Of a stretch of 64,000 bases of DNA, positions 12,701 to 24,632 are shown in pieces. A program made the position numbers and the translations under genes. This DNA is from Pomacea canaliculata (Eukaryota; Mollusca; Gastropoda; Architaenioglossa; Ampullariidae). The notes below the pieces were generated by a model. It made no database searches. It was given only the letters and a program-made list of their open reading frames with translations, and was not told where the DNA came from. Each line of letters opens with the position of its first letter. Position 1 is the first letter of the stretch. The stretch spans positions 4,762,227-4,826,226 of the forward strand of contig NC_037595.1 of the NCBI RefSeq assembly GCF_003073045.1, in the 5' to 3' direction.

Positions 12701-15700
12701 GTTGATCTCAGTAAGTCACAGCTTACGGAATAGAAATCCATCCACTTAGCTGCAGACGTCAATCACGAGGCCGTTAACCAGCTGTATGTGCATGACGTCA
12801 CTCATAAGCCAATAAATCGGTGCATCAATAGGAGCACAGGTGTTGCGCATACCTGGTGATGTAGCTTATGCTGTGGACTGTTGCCCGTACAATGATGTAC
12901 ATCTGCTGTCTCAGTTGCATGCCGTGCATGAACAGGTCTGATGTGCACACGCAGCCTTGTGCTCAGATCTTTCATAAGTACACGTGCCTTGGTTATCGTC
13001 TTGCTTCAGAACTCACAGAAAGTTGTTTTTTTTTTTTTTTTTTACCTAAGGGAGTTTAATTTATTACCATATTTAGAATCCTGCAATCCGAAATTCAAAC
13101 TTTAAAGATCGACAAGAATAAAATGTCAGAATTTTTTTTAAAAAGAGAAAGTGTTACAACACAAAACGCTTACGTCGTCAAGGCTTCAGCCAATGGAAGT
13201 ATTAGGCCGGGACCACGTGCCATATGACGTCACCGACTTGACACTTTCTGCTGACGAATAGGAATGTCGGGGATTGAGCAGAAGACATAATCGTCACGGT
13301 CTGTGAAGAATACATCTTACAATGGACCACGTCCGTCTACTTAACAAAGGTGTGTACAGGCGCTCGCCCCAACACACGCACGAGCAGCGCGCGCGCACAC
13401 GAAGCAAAACTGACCGCAAGCGGCTGTTCAGACTATGGGTACTGAATGTAAGCAAAACATTTCCATGTACGTAAATGACAATGAGGGCAAAAAGATGAAT
13501 ATGGGTTAGGGATCCCCCCCCCTCCATCGTTTGTCACAGAGATGTGTGATGACCGCCACTCGGCAAGCGGGTTTGATGGATGGCTGGCTGACGGGATGGA
13601 AGGTCGGGTCGGTGGGTGGGTGGCGAGAGCTTAAGACAGAGCTTGATAAATTACCTCCAGCTGCGGGTGTTCGACAGCAAGATGATGGATGACCTTCCCC
13701 GGCTCCGCGATCGTAGCCTTCTCTCACAAAACACATGCGCCTTGAATAAATGAAGTTGATCTTTTATTCAGGTGACATGCACGAAAGATCTGATAGCTTT
13801 AAAGGCTGTCACGGGCTACATTTAAACTTTCACCTTCTGCTAGAACTTTGTGTTTGGTCGTTTTCAGCTGAGGCGGTCAGCATTGCCAGTCCCGATTCTT
13901 GAGACACGTGACAAGATTTCATGGTCTCCGATGAGCCTATAAGGGACCCATTGGTGACGTGTTTTGGGGTTGTTTTCCCGTGGTTTCAGAAATCATGAGC
14001 TGTATAGGGGCCCCGAGGGTTTAGCACCGCACCCTTGCGACACTGTCAGTGCCTGTCACATGTCCGTCATCCATCTCGGTTATAAATGTCGTTCTTGCAG
14101 CTAAATGGGAACTTTAGGCAACTGTTGGTGGTCATGTTGGGGTCATCCTTTCCAGCTTTAGTCACGTGCATCGGTCTGGAGTAAAATTCACCAAATGTGG
14201 GAAATATTTTCCTTCAAGGATTAAATCCTTTCTGATCCGTTGTTTCTTCGCTATCTGGCACAAGGCCTTACAGAAAGGTGTTCAGACAGGTGTAGTCTGG
14301 CCTCTCTCTGGACATTCGGTGACGTCACAACTGTCCCATGCTGCCCGCCTTGTGTGGGCGGAGGCAGTGGGTCTACTGCACGTGCGTACTGGATCATAGT
14401 TGTGCATAGATGTGTTGTTTGGACTCAGTTCACTCACTGGCTCGCGGACACACACAGTAAACAACTGATAGTTTACACTGTTCAGCACATGTGTGAATGC
14501 ATCAAATTACGGAGAGATTAAAAGATAAATTTGATCACCATTAAGTTAATGATTAACTTTAAGCACGAGCTTTCCTTTCTATCTGTTGGATTTATTTGCG
14601 ATTTGTCAGCATTGGCACAACCTGGGCGGCTGAGAGGGTACGCGGAGGGAGAGACAAGCAGACAGACAAAGGACAGTGCACACAACAGGCTATGATAAAC
14701 TTTATGGAGGACATGTTCCAACATTAAAATAAAAACCAACCCGAAAATTGTCACAGAACACTTGAACTTGTGAAGATGCGTCACTGTTCCAGTACTTTGC
14801 AATGATGAAATGTCAGAAAACCCAGTCTACCCAGTCATTTTCAGTATTCGAAATGTTATCTTTGTTTTAAAGAACAAACTTTTAAAGCCTTAAAACTGAC
14901 AGTGACTTTGAAAAAATATTGTGTAATGTTATTGTTGATCTTATAAGTACCTTATTGTCATTATCATCTAAACAGATTAGGTGTTGGCAAATTGTTATAG
15001 GGCTTTTAAAATAGCAAACAGAGGGATAAGACGCATTCCATGTGTAAATGCTTTTTTTATATAACGCACATTAGTTTAGAACTGATCATTAAAATATATT
15101 TCACTGTAAATGCCAGCCAAATATCCTGTTCTAGCCTGCATTCCTCCCAGAGACAGATAGAAAACTGTCTAAAGATCCTAACTTCTTTCAACCTAATAAA
15201 ACAGCCTTTTGATATCAGGTGTAGTTTTATCCTAACGACATGCTTTGTCATTTATGTGCAGGGCCTATGCACCACGCACAGTTGTTTTGCGCAAGAGTCC
15301 TGAGGGCTATGGCTTTGTTCTGCGTGGAGCAAAATGTAAGTATGGTGTCTTTGAGAATTCAAATGCTAATTCACATGCATGCAAGTATGTAAACATGTGC
15401 ATAAGGAGGTGCATAGATGTGCGTGTGGGGAGGGGGAAGGGAGGGGTGTGTGTGAGAGAGAGAGAGGGGAGACAAAAACTGAATTATCTCACTCTTTAGT
15501 TCAGAAACATGAGAAAAGCAGTAAAACAATGTTTTATTGTAAATCTCTGACAAAGATTTTTGTCATGTGGTTATTTTCGGGAAAAATACATCTTATATGA
15601 AAATAGTTCTCATATAAAACAAACACAATGTTTAGAGTTGACCAGACCTCCACTGTTTATGTCAGTCAATTTGATCCTTTTGTTGTGTGTGATTTTTGCA

Positions 15701-18700
15701 CAAAAAAGTAGAAAATTTCCTCAGGTTAATGTGGTAGATGATTAGATATGAAAGGGAGAGGACTGCAGGTTGATGGGGAGGAAGGGAGGGATGACAGTGA
15801 TGATAACTAAAGAAGTAAAGAGGACTGTGTTGAGCATATGATAGTGATGATAATTAAAGAAGTAAACAAGAGCTTGTGTTGAGTGTTAACTCACACTCCA
15901 GTCACCTGCAGCTAATGCAAGGAAGGTATGCAGGTCATGTGGCAGCCACTCCTTCAGACCTTGATACCTTGCTCAGGGCAAAAAAAAAAAAAAAGTTTTG
16001 TCAGGGTTAGAAGATAATTTTACTTTGCATCTGGTGTTTTATATCAACAGTGTTTACCTTCTTAAAGAATGGCATTCATACTACTGTCCTACACAGTGTC
16101 AGGTTTTTCCTACAAACCTGCACACTACTGGCCTACATAGTAAATGTCAACACTTTTCCTACTAGCCTGCACACAATGTTAAAGTGATTCATCTAAGGTT
16201 TCATTGTGGCCACAGCCAGGGTTAGTGAGTGACAGATGCATCCCATTACAGTCAAGAAACTTTTTTTTTTTCTGGGCCCACACTCCTGTCTTCAATGAGC
16301 AGGTCAAAGTTCACACCTAGAAGAAAAAGTCCTAGGCCTTGTGGGCCACTCTGGCAGTCTTTTGTCCTCCACTCATGTGTGTGAGTGTGCACACGTGGTT
16401 GCACTTACAGGTGGCTTGCATGAATAATGTATAGCTTATCATGTTTTATACTTTGCAAATAAAGGCTACATTCCATACCACTCTTGTTACTGGTAGGGAC
16501 TCTGTACAGATAAAGTTTGTCCCAACATTAATTAGAGCAAAATTTTAACTTCCTTACTGTTACCCATTATTCTTGATTCTTGTTTGAAATATCAGTACAA
16601 CACCAGTATTACACTTAGCCTTGCTTCACACAAAGTGATCTGTTTTACACCAGTTAGTCCATGTGTCTAAACTAAGCATGTAAAAACAAGGGGAAAAGAC
16701 AAAAAAGGGAAGGACTAGTCATTGATCATTGTTATTTCACAGTACAAAACTCTTGCTTTATTATGTTTCAGCACACACCCATGTGGGAAACCTCAACTTT
16801 CAGCCAACGCCAGAGTTTCCTGCTCTTCAGTACCTTGACAGCGTGGACCGTGGAAGCCAGGCAGAGAGGACAGGCTTGCTGGCCGGAGATTTTATCTTGG
16901 AGGTAAAAAACGTTCATGGTCACATGAATGTGATAAGAACATGATAGCACCAATTCATCACAGAGTCATTCACTCGCTGCAATCCAGTCACACCCTGATA
17001 GAGGCAGGCAACAGATGATTGAGCCATAGGGAGCAAGACTAAACACCAAATGGACAATACACGTACAAAGATTTAAAAAAGAAACTCTTGCTACAACATA
17101 AGAGGTGGGGATTCAAAATCACCTTGGAGACCTTTTACAGTATAAATGCAACATAAAGTGGGGATAAAGGTCACTCAACCACTTGTGTCTGCTGATGGTT
17201 CCATGGTCTGTTGCTCAGAGGTTCTATCTACTCCTGCTGCTTCAAGGTTAAAATTACAAGAATGGTGTGAGCTTTTATAGCGCAGTATCCCAGCTACTGT
17301 GTAACCAGAATACAAAAGAAAAAGACAAAAGACTGTCAATGAATGGCTGAAAAAAAATGGCCCAAGATTGCTGGGCTGACTGGAAAAATTTTTTTTTTTA
17401 CTGGTCACGTTTAACAATATGTTCAGTGTTTACACCCCATTTAAGCTGGCAGTCAAAAACAGTTCTAAGGTACCTGAAGGAATCAACAGTCTTAGCAGGT
17501 TTATTGTTTGTCTCACTGGAACAACAGCACCAACTTTTGTTTTTCTCAAAGTCTGTACTCATCTCCTTGTCTTATCATTATGTTATTCCAGACAATTCAT
17601 ATCATACTAATGTATAAAATTTGATAAGGCATTGACATGATCTTGCTTGTGACCCTGTAACAGAGTCAACAATGCGGTATTGTCTGAGAATTTAACAAGA
17701 TAGCCATTCTCATCTGTACTTCGGCAGCTGTCTGTACACATGATAAACAACAAATGTAATAGATAACAGCCCTGCGGAGATCAAATGCTTGTAATAACAG
17801 TATCAGATTAATGATCATCAGCAGAAAGCGCCTGGTGTCTTCAAGTCAAAAAAAGTAAAAAAAAATACAATACCCACAAAACCAGTTGATGTGCAAGATT
17901 AAAACAGAAATCAGTCTTGAGGCTAAACAGTATAGTTGCATTGAATTAAAACATAATTAAAATCAGCTAATAGTCTTGCAAGGTCTAGTATATCTTGAAG
18001 TATATCATTTGAATCTGCCCTCATTTATATGATAAAAAGCTTTGCTTTCATGATGAAGACCTGATAGAAGTGATAAACATCAAGTCTTGAATGTCTTTTG
18101 TCCACCAGACTGTGTAGTGTTTGTGTACCTGCATGCATTTTTAAAAATGAAAAGTGTGTGAAGACTTATTGTATACCTACAGGCAGGCATATGTTTTCTT
18201 TTTCCACTGTTTTAACTTAGCTGCAAAAAACGTAATTGAAGAAAACAAAAAACGTGAAATCGCCATTAAGGACAGAATCATGGCTCTCAACTAGGGATTT
18301 TACCATCAAGCTGATTATGTACTCAGCCTCTCTCCTCAAACATTCTGGGGCATTGCTGAATAGACTTATTCAGCTCAGAATTGTCCCTGGACAAACGCAG
18401 ACCATAAGGCAACAGGCACTTGCTCACAGCTAAATGGTCTTAGAACAAACATGACCCACCATGTGGTTGGCCAGAGAGAGATGGGAGGACATAGGTCTGC
18501 TCCTTCCTTTCTCCATGAACTGAATGCAGTGGAAGGGCTGGAACCTGTGGGTGGTGAAGCCATACATTTTTGCCAGTTTTGGGTTTAGATGCTGTGTCCT
18601 TTGAGTCAGTTGAGTCAGAAAAATGCAGTTAGGTGTTAAGTTCACACCTCGATTGATGTTGGTGAGGTACATGGAATGTGGAAAATTTGGCTGGATCAGT

Positions 18701-21700
18701 GAGAGTTTGAGCTGGGATGGACTGGTAGACAGCTGGCAGGAAGATTTTTAAAAAAAATTTTCCTGTTCTGATTCTTTGCTTTGGGTCTAGAAAGTTCTTG
18801 CACAAGTCTTGTTAAAATGATTGTATCTGTTGGCAGAAAGCATGAGATTAAAAAAATTGCAGCATAGATGACTTTTAAAAGTTTTTTTTTTAGAGATGTT
18901 CGGCAAGAGGAAGGCTGAGGCAAGGATAAGAAAGATAATGATATGAGTGGGGAAGGGAAGAGGGTTGGAAAAGGAAGGTTGGAGGAAATAGAATGTAATG
19001 ATATGAGATTGAAAGAAACAGTTTAGATCATCTTTAGTTGCAAGCTTTAAGACAAAGAAACTGATTTGATAACTGCAAACGAGGACACCTTATCTTCAAT
19101 TTCCATCTGTCCTGGGCTTTCTTTCTGCTGGTTGCTGAAAAGAAGCTGCTTTAAAAAGTGGCTTTTTGTAGCTGCATTCTGTTTACATAAGTGTTCATAA
19201 CTTGTAACTTTAACTTGTTCATACTAATGTATTGTTTTATGTTTGGCTAGGACACATCACTCTTGCTGGCTTCACATAACTTTACTTTACACTCTTGAGC
19301 AAGTGCTTGTATAGAATAGTTAGCTGAATCTTAAGCTCCCTTTGAACCGTTAGTAAAGGGATATGTGCAGCTTGATGTATGGAAGGAGGGAAAAGATTAA
19401 ACATGAAAACAAAAACAAAAAAGGCATGAAAATTTAGAACAGTGGAAAATAAATGGTGTACATATTTATAAATAATAATTACTTTTAAACATCACATTTT
19501 ATGGGCAGAGGCAACAATTGTTATTATTATTTTCCAATTCCATTGTAAGACCGAAGAAAGCTGATTAAATAGCTGCAGGAAATGAACATCTTTGATTTGT
19601 ATTTTTTCTATAAATTGTTGCTTAGGAGTTCTTTTGGGCTAGACTTTTAGAGGTTGGGCTCATAAAAACAGGGTGTTGTCTTCAAATTTATATGGAAAAC
19701 CATTTGAACCTCCTGAGAGTTTTGTCACAGGTGTGTCAGCTAGATGCCTGCGTGTTTGAAGAGACGATTGTTAAGCCCTTATGCACTGTTTTCCTGGTCA
19801 AGCAGCCCTTGTGAAGGGTGCAGGCTGCCCTGGCAATAAACACATCAGTCTTTATTTCAAGTAAATGGATGTGTTTGTCTGGTTGGCAGATCAATGGAGA
19901 GAATGTTGTACGAGCCTCGCACGAACGTGTGGTGCAGTTGATCCGCTCGTCTGGAAATGACCTGGTACTGAAGGTGGTCACTGTGCGACCGGCCATGGAG
20001 CAGCACGCACTGTCCTCAGACTGGTTTAGACATCAGGATGGGTCCATGACTCTTCCTCCACGCAAGAAGCTAGGTTTGTATAAAGAATTTCACAAATGAA
20101 GCACCTTTTCTTTTTTATTTGTTTCTGTTTATGTTGTTTGTACTTTGTCCGTGAAATGGGGGAAAAGTTGAGAAAACTCAGTTGTTTTCTCAGCAATACA
20201 CACTCCAAAGACTCAGAAGTACAAATGCATAAATTAGCACTGTATCTGATATGTATTTTAAAAATATAGAATATTTCTTTGTGCATAATATTCCATTATA
20301 AATATACCTTGGTAGGAACAGGTTTAAATAAAAAAGACAAATTTGCTGCAAATGATGACACTCGTTTAGACAATAAGTCACTGATGTAAAATTTTGTTTT
20401 GATGTTCAGCACCTGTGCCACCGGTACGTGATCCCCTCACTTCACTATCATACAGCAAAGGCACCTCAAAATCCATGTCGGAAGGGCTGGCAGAAATAGG
20501 TGAGTTGGTGAGGAGGGGCTGGCAGAAATAAGTGAGTTGGTGAGGGGAAAGGTGGGGTGGGAAGGTGGGCTGGGAAGGTAAGGTATTTCTGTGGCCTAAC
20601 AGTTTAAAGGTTGAGATTGGTAGTAGGGTGATGTTTTATCAGTTTGTCTTCCAGACAGAAATAAATTTTGGTTTTTACTTATTTTAGAGACTAAACTTTA
20701 AAGTATTTTTTTTAAATGAAAGGGAATGTTCTGTTTATTGGAGATTTTTGATCTTTTGGTGCATCCTGTCTTCTTAAGATTGTGTGTTTGGGAGGAGCAA
20801 GTACCTACATGTTGTCTTTAATGTAGATGTGCATGTGAACTTGTTCGTTTTCATAAGCAGGTTACATCTGTCTTAAAGGCTATTATGAAGAATGGCCCAG
20901 CATGCTTTTTCAATGCTGCTTTTAAAAAAAAATGATCTAAAACTTTGATAATTTGGGAAAAATAAAAGGCCCAGTGTCTCTTGAAACAATTGTTTGATTA
21001 AATAAACAAAGATTTACAGTACAGTCTTCAGTCTCTGAAAAGTCTTGCATTTGCTGAAGATTTTTTATTTTTGGATTTGTATAAAGCAAAAATATTTGCA
21101 GAATCAGTTTACAAGAGATAACATTAGTGTGGGCCCATGTTTAAGAGAAATTTGGTTGATTGGTCACAGTGTTTACTTTTATTATGTAACATTAAATTAT
21201 GTGTTAATTTATTTCATTGTGTAATCTTTGACAGAGAAACTGGATCAGACTATAGCAGAATTTGATCAGCAAAACACAGCTCGACGACACTCTGTGCATG
21301 GTGTAGACTCTGTGATGTCGTCACCTGGAGAACAGAAGGTAGCATCAGTGAAAGCTGCTCATGCCATCAAGCGGATGTCAGTGCTAGACATGGAAACAGA
21401 AGATGCCTCGATGTCACCAACCATGCCGGTTATATCTGCTGCCAGCGATCCTCGGTCTGGTGCCATTTCCAAGATGAGTCCATCAGAACTGCGCATCAAA
21501 AAATACCACAAGAAAACGGGCAGCAACACCATGGAGCGTTCAAAGAGCACGCCCGATCTGGCTGACCTTGAGCCTAGTGGTGTAGACACTGTGGTCCACG
21601 AGAGGGCTTTTGGTGTGTCAGAGGGTCCAGAACATGGACGATCCACCCTGGACAAAGGCTCTGCTACATGGGGCAAATCTCACTCAGTCTATGTGCCAAC

Positions 21701-24632
21701 CATTCCTGGCATGGTGGCTTTTGAGAAATCCAATTTCCATCAAGCTGAGGATGACAGAAGCAGTAGTGGGCTTGGGTCTCCTGATCTGCCATCTCGCGCA
21801 CCAGTGCCGAAACGAAAAGCTCCTTTGCCTCCACCAAAAGGAGAAGTAGTACTTATCAATACAAACAGCGGTGGAAGTCAGTCAGTGTATGCCAACATTG
21901 CAGAGGAAATTGCTGCCCGTCAGAGGTCTCCTTACGAGTCCAGTTTCAGACCAGGCACCAATGCACAACTGACAGACAACCCAGTTGTCATGACACAGTC
22001 ACTGGAGCATGCAAAGCTTCAGCATCGAAAAAGTGCTAGTTTGGGCAACATCGACCCCAACAGCTTCAGCAATGACAGCTCCACACCAAGTGGCAAACAG
22101 GGAGTGTCCTTTGCTGAAGACAGGGTCTATGAAACAGCACAAACATTTATCAAGAAACACCCCAATGCCAGGCTTCTGGTAACTGCAGATGTTCATGGCG
22201 GAATAGCTGCTCGTGATCCTTTTCGCCCTCCAGCCGACAGAGCCTTCTATGAACCTGAACCAGATTATGATGACAGTGATGAGGACAAATTAAGGCCTCC
22301 TGTATCTGGCTACAGCACAATCTCTGCATCGACATCCAGTGAGACAGCATCCCCAGTGGGTTCATCTGCCAACAGTCATGCTTACAGTTCAATGTCACAG
22401 GAAAGTAGTGCACCAGTCACGGTCATAGCTGTCAGCAGAGATGCTTCCAGACCATCGGTAGGGATGGAGAAACCATACATAGTGAAGTCAGACACACCAG
22501 CAGTGGCTAGGACTGAAGACTGGACAAAGGGCATTGTTTCAAAGGCAGATGCAGGGGTCATGTCGAGTTCCAGCAGCTCTAGATCTAGCTCCATGCAGCA
22601 AAGCCCTGTGCTAGGGCAGGAACGGAGTGCTCTCCATGGCAAAGAAATATATCAGCGTGAAGGAGGTAGCAGCATTGTGTATGTACATCACCAGAGTGAC
22701 GAAGCTGTTTATCGCCCCTCCCAGTATTCTGAGCCGCCTCCTCTACCGTCACAGCCTCCACCACCTCTGCCTTCCTCTCAGCCACCACAACTGCCCTTAG
22801 AAAGTCCTCCTCCACCTCCTCCTCCTCCACCACCACCACCTCCTGGCAACCTTCCTTTCATGTTGCCGGGCAGTACCTCTCCAGAGAAACGAGATCATCT
22901 GAGCAGGTCTCCTGAGAGTCCTTCCTACCAGGCACCTACGATACCAACCTCAGACATCTTGGCAGCTGTGGCTTTGCGCAAAGCTCGCCTTGAGACTGAA
23001 GGTCCTCGCCTGATAGAGAGACCATTCTCAGTGAACCCAACCCAGACTGTGGCTGAACGCAACCAGGAAGCATTGAAGGCTGCCATTGCCAAACGAAAGA
23101 CAATGCTGGAAAGTTCCACCGACTCAAATGTGGTACAGGACATAGAGGCAAGGTTGAACAAGAATCGAAAACTACAATCAGCTAAGTTCTTTGGCGGGGA
23201 CACTTTGCGTAAAACAAAGAAAGAGGAAGGAGAGAACAAAGCAGAGAGTCCTAGTAACAAAGTCAGTGACACCAAAGTTGTTGCCAAGTCTAGTGTCCCT
23301 GAGGAAAAGCCATTGACCAAGTCTCATGTGGCAGAAGTTTCAGTAAATCCTAGCCAAGCAAAAGCTGCCGTAGACAACAACATGGGCAAGCCGAAGGAGA
23401 TAATGCACAAAGTTCCTCCTGGAAAAGTGAACGCTTCCTTCCCTTCTGTAACTGTTGCACCTGCAGCCTCTATGCCAACAGCAGCGAAGGCTGGGAACAA
23501 TAACTACAAGCAGACTTCTGCAGTTTCGACCACTCATGAGGCTGTCTCAGGTGGAAAAACATCTGGGCCTACAACACCAGCAACAAAATCTGCAACATCG
23601 CCTGTTACCACTAAAGCATCTAACACAAGTCCTGTTGCTAAAACTGGCACCATCAATTCCAGCAATTTCCTAGCCCTGGCTGAGAAGGCTCGTCAGGAAT
23701 ACTTGCAGAAAATCAACACATCAAAAATTGACACCAGCGGTGGAAGCCCCAATATGCCCAAGCTGATATCAGCAAGCTCAGCCACTAGCAAGACCAACCA
23801 TGCTGTTGCAGTCCAGGTTCAACCAGTGAAGGGCGGTGACCAGCTAGCGAAGATCTCCATCAAGGACAAGATAGCCAACTTCGAAGATGGAAGCAAGGTA
23901 AAAGTTGTGGAATTGGTTGGGGTGACGGATGACCACTCCCATACCGAGGCAACGCTTAGCAATGGCACGATCAAACGCAAGGTGGCCAATGGGAAGGTCC
24001 CTGAGGATCTGGCTGTGGTGGCTCCCCCTACAGGTTTTGCAGACAATGATAAGCAGTATGTGACACAGGTGGACATCATTCCACCTCCACCATCCTTTGG
24101 ATTAGAGAGTGTGGATGTCTATACTGGTGATCATGGCGGGTCAGCTTTTGGCGGTGGTGATGATGCTGCCAGCTTTGTGTCTTCTGTGTCATCATTAAGC
24201 ACCTTGTCCAGTGAGCATGGGGAGAGAGGGGAACTTTCCAATAAGGTCTATCACTATGAGGACCTTGCTGGTCCTCCCCCACCACCGGGTTTTGGGGATG
24301 AAATGGCTGCCTCCAGCAACTCAAGCAGTGATATTGCTGGTACCTTTGTCCCTCCTCCTCCACAATTTTCAGTGGGCAGGGCACAAAGCCAGGTGGCGTT
24401 CCAGACCAAAGGTGTTGAGCAGTGGACATGTGATGATGTGTTGGCCTGGCTGGACAGCCTGGATATGGGGCAGTACAAGCCCACCTTTGCCCAGAACAGA
24501 GTGGATGGCCATCGTCTGCAGTTGCTGGAGCGAAATGACTACTCCGACCTTGGTGTGACCCAGGTTGGCCATCGTATGGCCCTGCAGCGTGCAATCAAGC
24601 GCCTCCTTCTACAAAGCAACTCCAGTAGCTGA
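2218..24632 (+). CDS. SHANK: SHANK-family postsynaptic scaffold protein (PDZ, proline-rich and SAM part)
   Basis: Six coding exons: 2218-3720, 15262-15335, 16772-16902, 19890-20073, 20410-20499 and 21235-24632. All junctions are GT-AG and the phases agree. If two one-base gaps in the first exon are allowed for, the product is about 1,793 aa from the ATG at 2218. Seen: a charged K/E/R helix (about residues 378-418); a PDZ domain (about 507-604) with the binding loop GYGF and the SHANK-typical segments TPEFPALQYLDSVD and GDFILEINGENVV; an EKLDQTIAEF segment after the PDZ; a poly-proline run (about 1186-1199); four PPxxF motifs (1592-1706); and a C-terminal SAM domain (about 1722-1788) starting VEQWTCDDVLAWLDSLDM. 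SHANK proteins cross-link GKAP/DLGAP (PDZ), Homer (PPxxF) and actin regulators at excitatory synapses and polymerise through SAM. Ankyrin repeats and SH3 are absent, so this is either a short isoform with its own promoter or the 3' part of a longer gene. The family is certain; the start is inferred. Confidence 0.93.
5683..6005 (+). mobile_element. tRNA-derived SINE, copy 1
   Basis: The head has a Pol III A-box-like TGGCGCAGGGG at about 5691 and a B-box-like GGTTCAGATCC at about 5734. The body contains a CTCTTTCTCTGCGCGTGGTGC-type segment. The tail at 5938-6005 (GATATAAGCTAATAGTTGC, then AAAACAC and a C-rich end) matches the tails of the other copies in this window. Head and tail are read as one element of about 320 bp; this joining is inferred. 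Confidence 0.65.
8162..8760 (-). pseudogene. Coding-like patch of unknown origin inside SHANK intron 1
   Basis: On the minus strand three overlapping frames are unusually open: 8509-8733 (about 75 codons), 8346-8534 and 8162-8605 (148 codons). The first contains an amphipathic or membrane-like segment with several Trp residues (ILWRWKYFLAVTLVTWLVDR). The others contain hydrophobic stretches. I do not recognise a family. It could be a decayed insertion with frameshifts or a chance effect of locally high G+C, since the plus strand is also open there. Low confidence. Confidence 0.2.
9121..9290 (+). mobile_element. tRNA-derived SINE, copy 2 (degenerate head)
   Basis: It shares the body (CTGTTCTTTTCTGCGTGTGG, then GCATCTGCTTACAGGGCTGG) and the tail (CTGGCTCGCATAAAACACC followed by pyrimidine-rich sequence) with the copies at 5683, 30838, 43480 and 55003. 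The B-box region is eroded to TTCGTCTCGGG. Confidence 0.65.
15262..15335 (+). CDS. SHANK: SHANK exon 2: first part of the PDZ domain
   Basis: Acceptor tatgtgcag/GG and donor AAAAT/GTAAGT. It encodes the first PDZ beta-strand and the carboxylate-binding loop (RTVVLRKSPEGYGFVLRGAK). It enters in phase 2 from exon 1 and leaves in phase 1. Confidence 0.95.
15336..16771 (+). other. SHANK intron 2
   Basis: Non-coding. It contains a GT/GA-rich microsatellite patch at 15420-15475, poly-A at 15980 and T-runs. Nothing else was recognised. Confidence 0.6.
16772..16902 (+). CDS. SHANK: SHANK exon 3: middle of the PDZ domain
   Basis: Acceptor tatgtttcag/CA and donor GAG/GTAAAA. It carries the SHANK-typical stretch FQPTPEFPALQYLDSVDRG and ends in GDFILE. 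It leaves in phase 0. Confidence 0.96.
16903..19889 (+). other. SHANK intron 3
   Basis: A/T-rich, non-coding, about 3 kb. The only structure noticed is A/T homopolymer runs (for example 17389, 17867 and 18884). Confidence 0.6.
19890..20073 (+). CDS. SHANK: SHANK exon 4: end of the PDZ domain and linker
   Basis: Acceptor ttggcag/ATC and donor CTAG/GTTTGT. It encodes INGENVVRASHERVVQLIR with the alpha-B histidine of a class I PDZ, then the last strand (LVLKVVTVRP) and a linker. Phase 0 to phase 1. Confidence 0.95.
20410..20499 (+). CDS. SHANK: SHANK exon 5: short linker exon
   Basis: Acceptor gatgttcag/CA and donor ATAG/GTGAGT. It encodes a proline/serine linker (APVPPVRDPLTSLSY) ending in a SKSMSEGLAEI segment. 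This matches the conserved post-PDZ region of SHANK proteins, where a similar SKSM...ELEEL stretch precedes EKLDEI. Confidence 0.93.
   Translation, partial: HLCHRYVIPSLHYHTAKAPQNPCRKGWQK
20500..21234 (+). other. SHANK intron 5
   Basis: Non-coding. It starts with a short direct repeat of the end of exon 5: the block GGGCTGGCAGAAATA, which covers the exon end, recurs at about 20516-20530, also followed by AGTGAGTTGGTGAGG. This small duplication includes a second, non-canonical donor-like site. Confidence 0.6.
21235..24632 (+). CDS. SHANK: SHANK exon 6: proline-rich region and SAM domain
   Basis: A 3.4 kb terminal coding exon, open throughout. It starts GAG AAA CTG after the acceptor tttgacag and stops at 24630-24632 (TGA). 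Features in order: a PVPKRKAPLPPPK segment near 21,810 that resembles the SH3-ligand (cortactin-type) site of SHANKs; a run of about 14 prolines near 22,806-22,848; Ala/Lys/Thr-rich low-complexity sequence; four PPxxF Homer EVH1 ligands at 24024, 24084, 24279 and 24354; and a SAM domain at 24414-24617. The large single exon for the C-terminal half is typical of SHANK genes. Confidence 0.96.

Larger units (their letters stand above)
3721..15261 (+). other. SHANK intron 1 (11.5 kb)
   Basis: A non-coding intron joining the serine-rich exon to the PDZ exons. It holds SINE copies at about 5683-6005 and 9121-9290, a GA-rich microsatellite near 7097, GT-rich stretches, T-runs at 12641 and 13027, and a minus-strand coding-like patch at 8162-8760. 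Base composition is G+C/CpG-rich to about 14,500 and A/T-rich afterwards. No further SHANK exon could be recognised. Confidence 0.7.
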
